A model generated the notes under the pieces. The model searched no databases and was not told the origin of the DNA. It saw only the letters and a list, made by a program, of their open reading frames with translations. Below, one piece after another: positions 19,072-26,703 of a stretch of 36,100 nucleotides of DNA; the first letter of the stretch is position 1, and each line of letters begins with the position of its first letter. The position numbers and the translations under genes are program-made. Source of the stretch: Aliarcobacter sp. (GTDB lineage Bacteria > Campylobacterota > Campylobacteria > Campylobacterales > Arcobacteraceae). The stretch is from positions 1 through 36,100 of the forward strand of contig JAQUIV010000008.1 in the NCBI GenBank assembly GCA_028681275.1, written 5' to 3'.

Positions 19072-19923
19072 TTGACAAACAATGCTAAAGGTTTAGCTCT
19101 TACATCTTTGGGTGTATTTATTATGAGTTTAGAATCTCTTTTTATAAAATTTACTACAATTTCGCCTTTTTTGTTCTCTTTTTATATAGGAATATTTATG
19201 TTTATTTCTATGTTCTCAAGTTTTATTTTAAATAAAAAAGAGTACATAAAAAAAGCATTAACTACTAATTTACCTATGATGATAGTTTGCGCTACTTTGA
19301 TGGGAACTTCAAATATATTTTTTATCACAGCTGTAAAAACAACAACAGTTGCAAATGTTGTAATTATTTTTAGTACAGCAGCCCTTTTTTCTGCTTTATT
19401 TGCTTATTTATTTTATAGGGAAAAAATTACAAAAAATATAATAATTGCTTCATTTTTTATGTTCGTGGGATTATTTATAATATTTAACGACAAACTAGAA
19501 ATAGGTAGTTTTGAAGGAAATATTTACGCACTTTTATGTACAGCTTTATTTGCCACTTCTTATGTTTTATTATCAAGATATAAAGATATGGATAGGGTTA
19601 TTTTAACTGCTTTTAGTGGATTAGCCTTGAGTGCAATAGCTTTTTTCTTTTGTGATGAATTACTAATAGATTTTAAAACTTTAATGATTGTAATGGTTAT
19701 GGGATTATTAATAAGCCCTATTTCAAGGGTTTTATTAGGAAATGGAGCAAAATATATAAGTGCTAGTGAAGTGAGTCTTTTGATGATTATAGAGACTATC
19801 ATGGCACCTATTTGGGTTTGGATATTTTTAGATGAAATACCTAGTTCTTATACTTTTATTGGTGGAACTGTTATTGTTGCAACTTTAATTGTTAACTCTT
19901 TATATACTCTAAAAAAGAATTAA
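19072..19923 (+). CDS. EamA/DMT-family membrane transporter
   Basis: The 283-residue protein is almost entirely hydrophobic, with about ten membrane helices in two five-helix repeats. It opens with LALTSLGVFIMSLESLFIKF and includes TTTVANVVIIFSTAALFSALFAYL, the typical EamA pattern at the end of repeat 1. Members export metabolites, amino acids or drugs; the substrate cannot be told. The start is TTG at 19072 behind AGGA; the first ATG in frame is too far inside. It shares four bases with the converging YjdF-like gene. It follows metH after a terminator, so transcription by read-through or from an unseen promoter is needed. Confidence 0.87.
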   Translation: MTNNAKGLALTSLGVFIMSLESLFIKFTTISPFLFSFYIGIFMFISMFSSFILNKKEYIKKALTTNLPMMIVCATLMGTSNIFFITAVKTTTVANVVIIFSTAALFSALFAYLFYREKITKNIIIASFFMFVGLFIIFNDKLEIGSFEGNIYALLCTALFATSYVLLSRYKDMDRVILTAFSGLALSAIAFFFCDELLIDFKTLMIVMVMGLLISPISRVLLGNGAKYISASEVSLLMIIETIMAPIWVWIFLDEIPSSYTFIGGTVIVATLIVNSLYTLKKN

Positions 19924-20510
19924 ATCTTTTTTAGTTGTGTATCGTGATATTTTCTCAAAAACACTAAAGCTAAAATTGCCCCAAATAAAGCCCCTGCCAT
20001 ATCACTTTGTGTATCCCAAATATATCCTTGAGTTCCTAAAAAATCATTTGCAGCTTCGTTTGTAAAAATAGCAACCCACCACTCTACAAGTTCATAAAAT
20101 GCTGAAAAACCTAAACAAAAACAGATTATAAAAAAGTTTCTCCATGCTTCTATTGTGATAATACTTTTTCTTATGATAATTTCCCTTGCAATCATAGCTG
20201 GAATAAAACCTTGTGCTAAATGACCAAGTTTATCGTAGTCGTTTCTCTCTTGTTGAAAAAACTCTTTTATAAAATCAAAAAGTGGAACTTGGGCATAAGT
20301 GTAGTGACCACCAACCATTAAAATAATACAATGAATTAAAATAAGTGAATAAACTAAAGGTGTTAGTCTAAAATTTTTATAGGTTATTGCTAAAACTATT
20401 AAAGCAATCATTGCTGGAAAAACTTCTAAAAACCAAGTGAATAAATCTTTTGGATTTATAAGTGACCAAATAAAAACTGCAAAAAAAATAAATAACCAAA
20501 CTTTAATCAT
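19920..20510 (-). CDS. YjdF-like (DUF2238) membrane protein
   Basis: This 196-residue protein has about six membrane helices. It carries the DUF2238/YjdF pattern: HYTYAQVPLF, NDYDKLGHLAQGFIPAMIARE, FSAFYELVEWWVA and DFLGTQGYIWDTQSDMAGALFGA. The conserved His, Glu and Asp residues in the membrane suggest a metal site or enzyme, but no function is established. The stop codon overlaps the stop of the converging EamA gene. The gene has no operon partners and is divergent from the alcohol dehydrogenase gene downstream. Confidence 0.85.
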   Translation of the reverse strand: MIKVWLFIFFAVFIWSLINPKDLFTWFLEVFPAMIALIVLAITYKNFRLTPLVYSLILIHCIILMVGGHYTYAQVPLFDFIKEFFQQERNDYDKLGHLAQGFIPAMIAREIIIRKSIITIEAWRNFFIICFCLGFSAFYELVEWWVAIFTNEAANDFLGTQGYIWDTQSDMAGALFGAILALVFLRKYHDTQLKKI

Positions 20511-20538
20511 TGTAATCCTTTAGAAATGTTAATTATCC

Positions 20539-20544
20539 TATAAT
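20539..20544 (+). promoter_or_regulatory. Candidate -10 box for the yqhD-like gene
   Basis: TATAAT stands 30 bases before the ATG at 20575, followed by AAAGG (20564-20568) as ribosome binding site. Position and spacing are good. Confidence 0.5.
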
Positions 20545-20574
20545 AAAGCTTCAAAATTATTATAAAGGCTTCTC

Positions 20575-21711
20575 ATGAATTATACATATTTTAATCCAAC
20601 TTCAATCGAGTTTGGAACAGGTAAAATAAAATCAATGACAAAATATATTGATAAAAATTTGAAAGTATTAGTTGTTTATGGTGGTGGAAGTATTAAGAAA
20701 AATGGAGTTTATGACCAAGTGAAAACAGCACTTGAGGGTTATACTTTTTTAGAGTTTAGTGGAGTTGAACCAAACCCGTCAATAGAGACTTTAAATAAAG
20801 CTGTAAAAATTATAAAAGATGAAAAAATAGATTTTATTTTAGCTGTTGGTGGTGGTTCTGTTATTGATGGAAGTAAATATTTAGCAGCAGCAGCACTTTA
20901 TGATGGTGATGCTTGGGATTTTTTAGAGGGAAAAACAGTTGAAAAGGCTCTTCCTTTAGGAGCAATTTTAACACTTCCAGCAACGGGAAGTGAATCAAAT
21001 ACAACGGCTGTAATTTCAAAATTAGCTACAAATGAAAAAAGATATTTTGGTTCACCTTTGGTTTATCCAAAATTTGCAGTTTTAGACCCAAGTGTAATGA
21101 GTTCTTTAGATGATAGACAACTTGCAAATGGTTTAGTTGATGCATTTGTTCATACTTGTGAGCAGTTTTTAACATATCCAACAAGTTCACTTTTACATGA
21201 TGGTTATGCGTTGACTATTTTAAAAGGTTTAAAAACACTTGCGGTTGATTGGAAAAATAGACATGAAATAAAATGGCAAGAAAATCTTATGCTTTTAGCA
21301 AACCAAGCATTAAATGGTTTTATAGGTTCAGGAGTTCCACAAGATTGGGCAACTCATATGATAGGACATGAATTAACTGCATTTTATGGAATTGACCATG
21401 CAAGAAGTTTAGCTGTTGTTCATCCTCAACTTATTAGAGTTATGCTTGAAGATAAAAAAGAGAAATTAGATTTAATGGGTCAAGAAGTTTTTAGAGTTCT
21501 TCATAATAAAGAGATAGTTCTTGAAGCTTTAGAATATATGTACCAAAGTATTGGAATTTCAACAAATTTAAATGACTATAATATCGATGATAAAGTTGTT
21601 GAAAATATTACATCAGCTCTTAAAAAACATGGTATGACAAATATTGGTGAAAAAGGAAATGTAACTTTAGAAAAAGTTGAACAAATCCTAAATATGGCTA
21701 TGAAGAAATAG
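20575..21711 (+). CDS. YqhD-type iron-containing alcohol dehydrogenase / aldehyde reductase
   Basis: It is a group III, metal-dependent alcohol dehydrogenase of 378 residues that should reduce aldehydes to alcohols with NAD(P)H. The nucleotide-binding half has YGGGSIKKNGVYDQV and GGGSVIDGSKY (about 92-102). The metal site is complete: Asp189 and His193 in GLVDAFVH, His261 in WATHMIGHE, and His275 in GIDHARSLA. Spacing matches E. coli YqhD (Asp194, His198, His267, His281). YqhD members detoxify aldehydes from lipid peroxidation, so a protective role is plausible. The 3' end overlaps the converging sensor-kinase gene by 14 bases. Confidence 0.92.
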   Translation: MNYTYFNPTSIEFGTGKIKSMTKYIDKNLKVLVVYGGGSIKKNGVYDQVKTALEGYTFLEFSGVEPNPSIETLNKAVKIIKDEKIDFILAVGGGSVIDGSKYLAAAALYDGDAWDFLEGKTVEKALPLGAILTLPATGSESNTTAVISKLATNEKRYFGSPLVYPKFAVLDPSVMSSLDDRQLANGLVDAFVHTCEQFLTYPTSSLLHDGYALTILKGLKTLAVDWKNRHEIKWQENLMLLANQALNGFIGSGVPQDWATHMIGHELTAFYGIDHARSLAVVHPQLIRVMLEDKKEKLDLMGQEVFRVLHNKEIVLEALEYMYQSIGISTNLNDYNIDDKVVENITSALKKHGMTNIGEKGNVTLEKVEQILNMAMKK

Positions 21712-24238
21712 GTAAAACTATTTCAAACAACGCTCCTTTATGGATTTTATCCATAAAGGTAAACTCTGTATTTACAGCTTTAATTGTTCCTCTTAAGTGT
21801 TTTTCAACCAGAAGTTTACTCATATAAAGTCCAATTCCTGTTCCATTAAATTTGTGTTTTGTTGTAAAATATGGTTCAAAAATTTTGTCTATAATCTCTT
21901 CATCAATTCCACCAGCACTATCTTTTATATCAATAATAAGATTATTTTCTTTTTTGTAAACATCAATAATAATATATTTTTCATCCCCAAGAGTTTGTTT
22001 TAATGCATCTTTTGCATTTACTAAAATATTCATTAGAACTTGAATTAACTCATTTTCTAAAGATAATATTTTTATATCCTCAACATTTTTTATTAAATTA
22101 ATTCTATGTTGCATAAAAGTATTACCCATTAATTCTATAACTTTTTCTATTGCATGGTTTGTACTTAGTTGAGCTGGTGTTTTATTTTTGCTAAAAAAGC
22201 TTCTAAAATCATCAATTGTATTTGATAAATATAAAGTTGATTTTTTTATGTGATTTATTGCTTCATAAAACTCTTCATCACTTAATGTGCTAAACTCTTT
22301 TTTTATCTCCATCCCCGAAGCTGCAACACTTATTGTTGATAGTGGTTGTCTCCATTGGTGGGCAATGTTTTCTAACATTTCACCCATTGAAGCCATTCTT
22401 GATTGTTGGATTAGAATTTTATTTTTTTCTTCGTTTTTTTGAATTTCTAACTCTATTTTTTCATTTAGTTGAGCATTTAATTTTTTTAATAAATATTGTC
22501 TATAAAAAATAAAAATAATGAAAGTAAGAATAATTGAAGCTGTTAATATTTTATATATAAATGCATAATCTATCTCTTTTTGATAATTTACAGAAACCCA
22601 TTTATTTAAGATTTGTTGTTTTTGATTGGCTGTAATATCATTTATTGCTTTTTCAAAAATAGTAGTTAAAATAGGTTCATCATTTCTTGCACCTATTCCT
22701 AATTTCCAAATTTCATCAAATTTTCCAGATATTTTTAATTGACCAATATAGTTATTTTGAATGTGATAACCAACGGTTACTAAAGTATCTATAAATCCAA
22801 ATATTTGACCTTTTCTAACAAGTTCCAATCCATCATTTATATTTTCAACTTCAACAAATGTTGTTTTTGGATATTTCATTTTTAAGATTTCACCAAAAGA
22901 GTAACCTTTTACAATACCTAGTTTTTTATCTTCAACTTGTTGAAAATTATCTATAAAAGGGGTATTTATATTTGCAGCAATTACTAATGGAATTTCTAAA
23001 TAAGGTTTTGTAAAATTCAGATATTTTTCCCTTTGAGGAGTTGTCATAACAAGTGAAAATATGTCACAAGTTCTTTTTTGCCCAAATTCTAAAGATTCAC
23101 TCCATGTTTTTGTTGGAACTAAAGTAATTGGTTTTTTGATTTTTTCTTCAAGTAATTTTATATAATCAGCTGCAATTCCAATATGTTTACCATTTTCAAT
23201 TTTCTCAAAGGGCATCCAATTTGGATCAACACACATTGTGATTTTTTCTTTTTTATTTAAGTAATTTTTTTCTTCATTTGAAAGATAAATTGTATTATCA
23301 AGATGTTGAGTATAGATTAGGTCATCAACATTAATATTGTGTTCAATTAATCCCATAACTCTGTATGTATTAATGATTAAGTTTATTCTTTCAGGAGTGA
23401 TTGTTCCTATTTTTCCATTTTTATCATAAACTAATTTTTTCATTTCATTAGCTTCAAAAATTAAACTAGCTAGAGTTTTATTTTGTGGATTGTATTTTTC
23501 ATAAATTAATTTAGCCACTTCTTCAATATTTTCAAAGGCATATTCCCATCCTTTGATAGTTGCACTATAAAAATCTTTTACAAGTTTTGGATTTTTTGAA
23601 GCAAACTCTTTTGAAGTAAAAATAATCTCTTCGTAGAAGTCAAAACCATAATCTTTTGGATTAAAAATTTTGCTTTCATAACCTTTTTCTTTTAATAAAA
23701 ATGGTTCATTTGTCGTATAAGCAAGCATTAAATCAGTTTTTTTATTTATTAAATCACTTACATCAAAAGAGTGGTCTATGATTTTAATATCATTTAAAGT
23801 AACACCTTTGCTTGTAACCATTGATTTAAAAGTTGCATATTTTTGTTGCTCTTTTGTAATCATTAAAGTTTTGTTTTTTATATCTTCAATGTAGTTTATA
23901 TTTGAATTTTTTAATGCCAATAAAATTAAAGGCGAAGATTGGAAAATAGAACCCAATAAAACAATATCTTTCCCATTTGATTTATCGGTAATTAAAGAGC
24001 TAGAACTTGTACCAAAATCTGCATTTTTATTTAAAACTTCTTCAAGAAGATTTAATGACGAATCATATTTTTTAAGTTCCACATCAAGCCCTACATCTTT
24101 GTAAAAACCTTTTTCCTTTGCCACATAAAAACCTGCAAATTCAAATTGGTCAAGCCACATAAGTTGTACAGATGTTTTTCGTAATTCTGAGGCATTTAAA
24201 AATGATAAAAATAAAATAAATAATATTAGCTTTTTAAT
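21698..24238 (-). CDS. Hybrid sensor kinase with NMT1-like and SBP3 periplasmic domains
   Basis: This reads as a membrane histidine kinase that senses small molecules in the periplasm. The order is: an SsuA/ThiY (NMT1)-like binding domain, an SBP_bac_3 amino-acid-binding-like domain (CVDPNWMPFEKIENGKHIG), a membrane helix (TASIILTFIIFIFY) and the kinase. The kinase has HisKA (ENIAHQWRQPLSTIS, His601 counted from the ATG at 24160) and HATPase (NILVNAKDAL, EPYFTTKHKFNGTGIGLYMS). Upstream of that ATG the frame stays open and encodes a signal peptide (KKLILFILFLSFLNA) whose only plausible start is ATT at 24238, seven bases after AAAAGG. An in-frame TGA lies just upstream. No cognate regulator is adjacent. 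Confidence 0.85.
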   Translation of the reverse strand: MKKLILFILFLSFLNASELRKTSVQLMWLDQFEFAGFYVAKEKGFYKDVGLDVELKKYDSSLNLLEEVLNKNADFGTSSSSLITDKSNGKDIVLLGSIFQSSPLILLALKNSNINYIEDIKNKTLMITKEQQKYATFKSMVTSKGVTLNDIKIIDHSFDVSDLINKKTDLMLAYTTNEPFLLKEKGYESKIFNPKDYGFDFYEEIIFTSKEFASKNPKLVKDFYSATIKGWEYAFENIEEVAKLIYEKYNPQNKTLASLIFEANEMKKLVYDKNGKIGTITPERINLIINTYRVMGLIEHNINVDDLIYTQHLDNTIYLSNEEKNYLNKKEKITMCVDPNWMPFEKIENGKHIGIAADYIKLLEEKIKKPITLVPTKTWSESLEFGQKRTCDIFSLVMTTPQREKYLNFTKPYLEIPLVIAANINTPFIDNFQQVEDKKLGIVKGYSFGEILKMKYPKTTFVEVENINDGLELVRKGQIFGFIDTLVTVGYHIQNNYIGQLKISGKFDEIWKLGIGARNDEPILTTIFEKAINDITANQKQQILNKWVSVNYQKEIDYAFIYKILTASIILTFIIFIFYRQYLLKKLNAQLNEKIELEIQKNEEKNKILIQQSRMASMGEMLENIAHQWRQPLSTISVAASGMEIKKEFSTLSDEEFYEAINHIKKSTLYLSNTIDDFRSFFSKNKTPAQLSTNHAIEKVIELMGNTFMQHRINLIKNVEDIKILSLENELIQVLMNILVNAKDALKQTLGDEKYIIIDVYKKENNLIIDIKDSAGGIDEEIIDKIFEPYFTTKHKFNGTGIGLYMSKLLVEKHLRGTIKAVNTEFTFMDKIHKGALFEIVLPISS

Positions 24239-24296
24239 GTTTTTACCTTTTCAGTATTTTGGACTTTGATTAACGCAATATTATAACAAACTAAGA

Positions 24297-24302
24297 TAAA
24301 AT
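24297..24302 (+). promoter_or_regulatory. Candidate -10 box for the 164-aa gene
   Basis: GATAAAAT precedes the ATG at 24329 by 27 bases, in the divergent gap with the sensor kinase. Weak evidence. Confidence 0.3.
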
Positions 24303-24328
24303 GTTGATTATTAATTTTAGGAATAAAA

Positions 24329-24823
24329 ATGTCTAAAGAAAAAACAATAAAAGATAAAGTTTTAGAGTATATTTATACTATCTCAAAACAACCAATATTA
24401 TTAAAAGATTTATTAGTAGCAAATAGACAACATAATGATGGAATGCATGTAGACCCTGCAAAACTTGGGTTTAGAATAAGATTAATTAGAGCATATCAAG
24501 TTTATATAGGAATTGTTTTAGCTATATTAGTTCCTATTTCATTATTAACTCACAAACCTTTAGCAAAAATTGACCCGCATATTTCTATTCTGGGAGCTAT
24601 GGCAATTACAGCTGCTATATTTATAGGATTTAACTTTTTTAGAGATAGAATGAGAGATACAATGACAAAAGAGCTTATTAAAAGGTCTTGGAAGTTACAT
24701 TTTCCATTTTTTTCTTATGAAGAATACTCTTCTAAAATAAATGAAATTTTTGAAAAAGCTATGAGAGAAGAAGTTTCAAAAAGAGATTTAGAAAAATATA
24801 TTTTAGAAAATCTTTCAAAATAA
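24329..24823 (+). CDS. Small two-helix membrane protein, unknown
   Basis: The 164-residue protein has a soluble head (about 1-55, with DLLVANRQHNDGMHVDPAKLGFR), two membrane helices (about 60-78 and 85-102) and a charged cytoplasmic tail (YEEYSSKINEIFEKAM). AGGAA at 24319-24323 supports the ATG. I do not recognise the family. It lies divergent from the sensor kinase and convergent with the mnmD operon, so it is probably transcribed alone. Its tail hairpin overlaps both convergent stop regions. Confidence 0.75.
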   Translation: MSKEKTIKDKVLEYIYTISKQPILLKDLLVANRQHNDGMHVDPAKLGFRIRLIRAYQVYIGIVLAILVPISLLTHKPLAKIDPHISILGAMAITAAIFIGFNFFRDRMRDTMTKELIKRSWKLHFPFFSYEEYSSKINEIFEKAMREEVSKRDLEKYILENLSK

Positions 24824-24848
24824 ATAAGTAGTTTTTAAAACTACTTAT
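24824..24848. terminator. Hairpin between two convergent genes
   Basis: A 12-base inverted repeat (ATAAGTAGTTTT/AAAACTACTTAT around one T) spans the end of the 164-aa gene and the stop of the reverse mnmD-like gene. The effective loop is a few bases wide. There is no T-run after it on the plus strand, so its terminator role is inferred. Confidence 0.5.
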
Positions 24849-25590
24849 CATGTAAAGCAACCGCTTCTTTATTCCTTTGTTTTTTTAATTCCATATCTAT
24901 ATATTTTTCAATCAACTCTTGTTTTTGTTTAAAGGCTAAAGTAATTTTTCTTTTAACTGGTCTGTTTTCATATATAAAAAATCCAGCTTCATACATAGAA
25001 AGTCGAATTGGTGTAGCAATGGCGTAGGAACTCATAATACAATCATTTTTACAAAGTTTATAAATATCATCAAAATACTCTTTTGTCCAAAGCTCAAAAT
25101 TCACATCACTTGAAAAAGCATCTTGATATATTATGTCAAAACTGTTTGGTTTTAGGCTTTTTATATAATCTCTAGCATTTCCAATAAAAACTTCTATTTT
25201 GATTTTTTCATCTTCATATTTAGAAGTTTTTGCAACTGAATTTATAATGTGTTTTATATTTTCAAACTCTTTTGGGAACTCAAAAGTTTCAAGTGAGTTT
25301 ACAAGATTTCCATCAAGTTCTGGAGAATAAAAGTTTAGTTTTACATCAAGATTATTTTGTAAAATATGATAAATAGTAGAAAAGGTGTTATATCCAATCC
25401 CAAAACAAATATCCAAAATATTAAGTTCTTTTTTGTTTTTGTGAAAGGTAAAAGCTGGAATTATATGTTTTGATAAAGCTTCATTTATAGCTCCATCATC
25501 AGGGTTGTGATAGTGTTGATTATATAGTTTTGAAAATAGGGTGTTTGAACCATCTTTTGTGGGAACTATTGAGTTAATATTATCTTGCAC
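24841..25590 (-). CDS. mnmD: MnmD-like tRNA wobble-uridine methyltransferase
   Basis: The protein (249 residues) resembles the methyltransferase half of MnmC, which completes the mnm5s2U modification of tRNA anticodons. It has ILDICFGIGYNTFST as the SAM-binding motif, YQDAFSSD followed by ELWTKEYF, and the late GFFIYENRPVKRKITLAF segment. The FAD-dependent oxidase half of full-length MnmC is absent, as in stand-alone MnmD proteins. It starts at GTG (25588-25590), three bases after the upstream stop. It is the last gene of the luxS operon. Members acting on other nucleic acids exist, so the exact substrate is inferred. Confidence 0.72.
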   Translation of the reverse strand: MQDNINSIVPTKDGSNTLFSKLYNQHYHNPDDGAINEALSKHIIPAFTFHKNKKELNILDICFGIGYNTFSTIYHILQNNLDVKLNFYSPELDGNLVNSLETFEFPKEFENIKHIINSVAKTSKYEDEKIKIEVFIGNARDYIKSLKPNSFDIIYQDAFSSDVNFELWTKEYFDDIYKLCKNDCIMSSYAIATPIRLSMYEAGFFIYENRPVKRKITLAFKQKQELIEKYIDMELKKQRNKEAVALHDK

Positions 25591-25593
25591 TTT

Positions 25594-26037
25594 TTATAGC
25601 CCATTATCCCAATGGTGCATTTTTTTTGCTGTGAAAATATAAACATCATCAAAAAGCTCAATACAATTTGGAGCTTGAAATCCAACATTTTCTAGTAAAT
25701 CTAAAAGTTCATATCTATTATCATTTGAGATTTTTTCTAGGATTATTATATTTCCTGAATTTTCTAAAGCTTTGTACATAAGTTTTAAAATTGTCTCTTG
25801 ATTTTTGCAAAAAGACAAAATATCTCCTAAAACTACATACTCAAACTCTCTAGCTGTTGCTTTTAGTTTGGCGCTTTCTTCATCTATGAAAGGAATATAT
25901 TTTATATTCCCTTCATTGTCAGCTCTGATTTCTTCTAAAGTTGAATCCACTAAACCTAAAGAGTTATCTATATGAAGAATAGAGATATTTGTATATGATG
26001 AAAATAACTCTTTAAAAAGATTAAGTTTTTGTTGCAC
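25594..26037 (-). CDS. Small methyltransferase-like protein, unknown
   Basis: This 147-residue protein resembles the second half of a SAM methyltransferase fold (EYVVLGDILSFCKNQETILKLMYKAL, NIIILEK, LLENVGFQAPNCIELF). Its first half has only ISILHIDNSLG, and the Gly-rich SAM-binding loop is missing. It may be a degenerate or non-catalytic relative. The start is GTG at 26037, with AGGA from the end of luxS upstream. It lies between luxS and mnmD in one operon, at spacings of three bases on either side. Function unknown. Confidence 0.6.
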   Translation of the reverse strand: MQQKLNLFKELFSSYTNISILHIDNSLGLVDSTLEEIRADNEGNIKYIPFIDEESAKLKATAREFEYVVLGDILSFCKNQETILKLMYKALENSGNIIILEKISNDNRYELLDLLENVGFQAPNCIELFDDVYIFTAKKMHHWDNGL

Positions 26038-26040
26038 TTT

Positions 26041-26556
26041 TTAGTTTCCTAAAGCTTTTAATTTATCTTCACAAAGATATAGTTTTTCATTTGACATAAC
26101 ACCAATTTTACAAGATAAAATATCCTTTGCAATATCTTTTGCTTCTTCTAAAGAGTGCATTGTGTAAGTTCCACATTGGTATTCATTTAATTCTGGAATA
26201 TCATTTTGAGATTGAACTTCAAGTACATCTTTCATAGCTTTTTCCCATGCAGCAGCAACTGTTTCTTCACTAGGAGTTCCAATTAAACTCATGTAAAAAC
26301 CAGTTCTACAACCCATTGGAGAAACATCGATGATTTCAACTGAATCAGAATTTAAATGATTTCTAATGAATCCAGCAAATAAATGCTCTAAAGTATGAAT
26401 ACCTTTTTCACTTAATATTTTTTTATTTGGTACACAAAATCTTAAATCAAATACTGTAATATCATCACCTTTTGGTGTTTTCATAGTTTTTGCAACTCTT
26501 ACTGCGGGTGCTGGCATGATTGTATGGTCAACTCTAAAACTGTCTAATAATGGCAT
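26041..26556 (-). CDS. luxS: S-ribosylhomocysteinase (autoinducer-2 synthase)
   Basis: LuxS cleaves S-ribosylhomocysteine to homocysteine and the AI-2 precursor DPD. It recycles the product of SAM-dependent methylations and can give a quorum signal. At 171 residues it is of normal length. The metal ligands are in [10 protein letters not shown] (two His) and QCGTYTM (Cys); the catalytic Cys is in MGCRTGFYM. It opens with [20 protein letters not shown], the family start, behind AAGGAA. It leads an operon with two methyltransferase-like genes and provides homocysteine to metH elsewhere in the window. Confidence 0.98.
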   Translation of the reverse strand: MPLLDSFRVDHTIMPAPAVRVAKTMKTPKGDDITVFDLRFCVPNKKILSEKGIHTLEHLFAGFIRNHLNSDSVEIIDVSPMGCRTGFYMSLIGTPSEETVAAAWEKAMKDVLEVQSQNDIPELNEYQCGTYTMHSLEEAKDIAKDILSCKIGVMSNEKLYLCEDKLKALGN

Positions 26557-26595
26557 AATAAATTCCTTATAATTTGCTTTTTTTAATAAGTTTGG

Positions 26596-26601
26596 ATTGT
26601 A
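26596..26601 (-). promoter_or_regulatory. Candidate extended -10 promoter for luxS
   Basis: Reverse-strand TTTTGCTACAAT matches the extended -10 pattern of Campylobacterota promoters, 40 bases before the luxS ATG. It faces away from the Septu-like island. Confidence 0.55.
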
Positions 26602-26703
26602 GCAAAAGTTTATTAAATGGGTGGTAATCTGAAAATATAAAAAGGGATTTTGAATAATCTTTTAACTATGATTAGTAATAAAATAATAGCAAAAGAGTTT
26701 TTC

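Noticed and set aside
26557-26703. Retron (reverse transcriptase and msr/msd RNA) feeding the PtuA/PtuB pair
   Set aside because: No reverse transcriptase frame exists near, and the 147 bases before the ATPase show no long structured repeat.
26650-26703. TTG start of the ATPase at 26650
   Set aside because: A ribosome binding site does precede it, but the likely family start is MELVYLWVKNYKNI at 26704; the 18 extra residues look non-native. Kept as an alternative.
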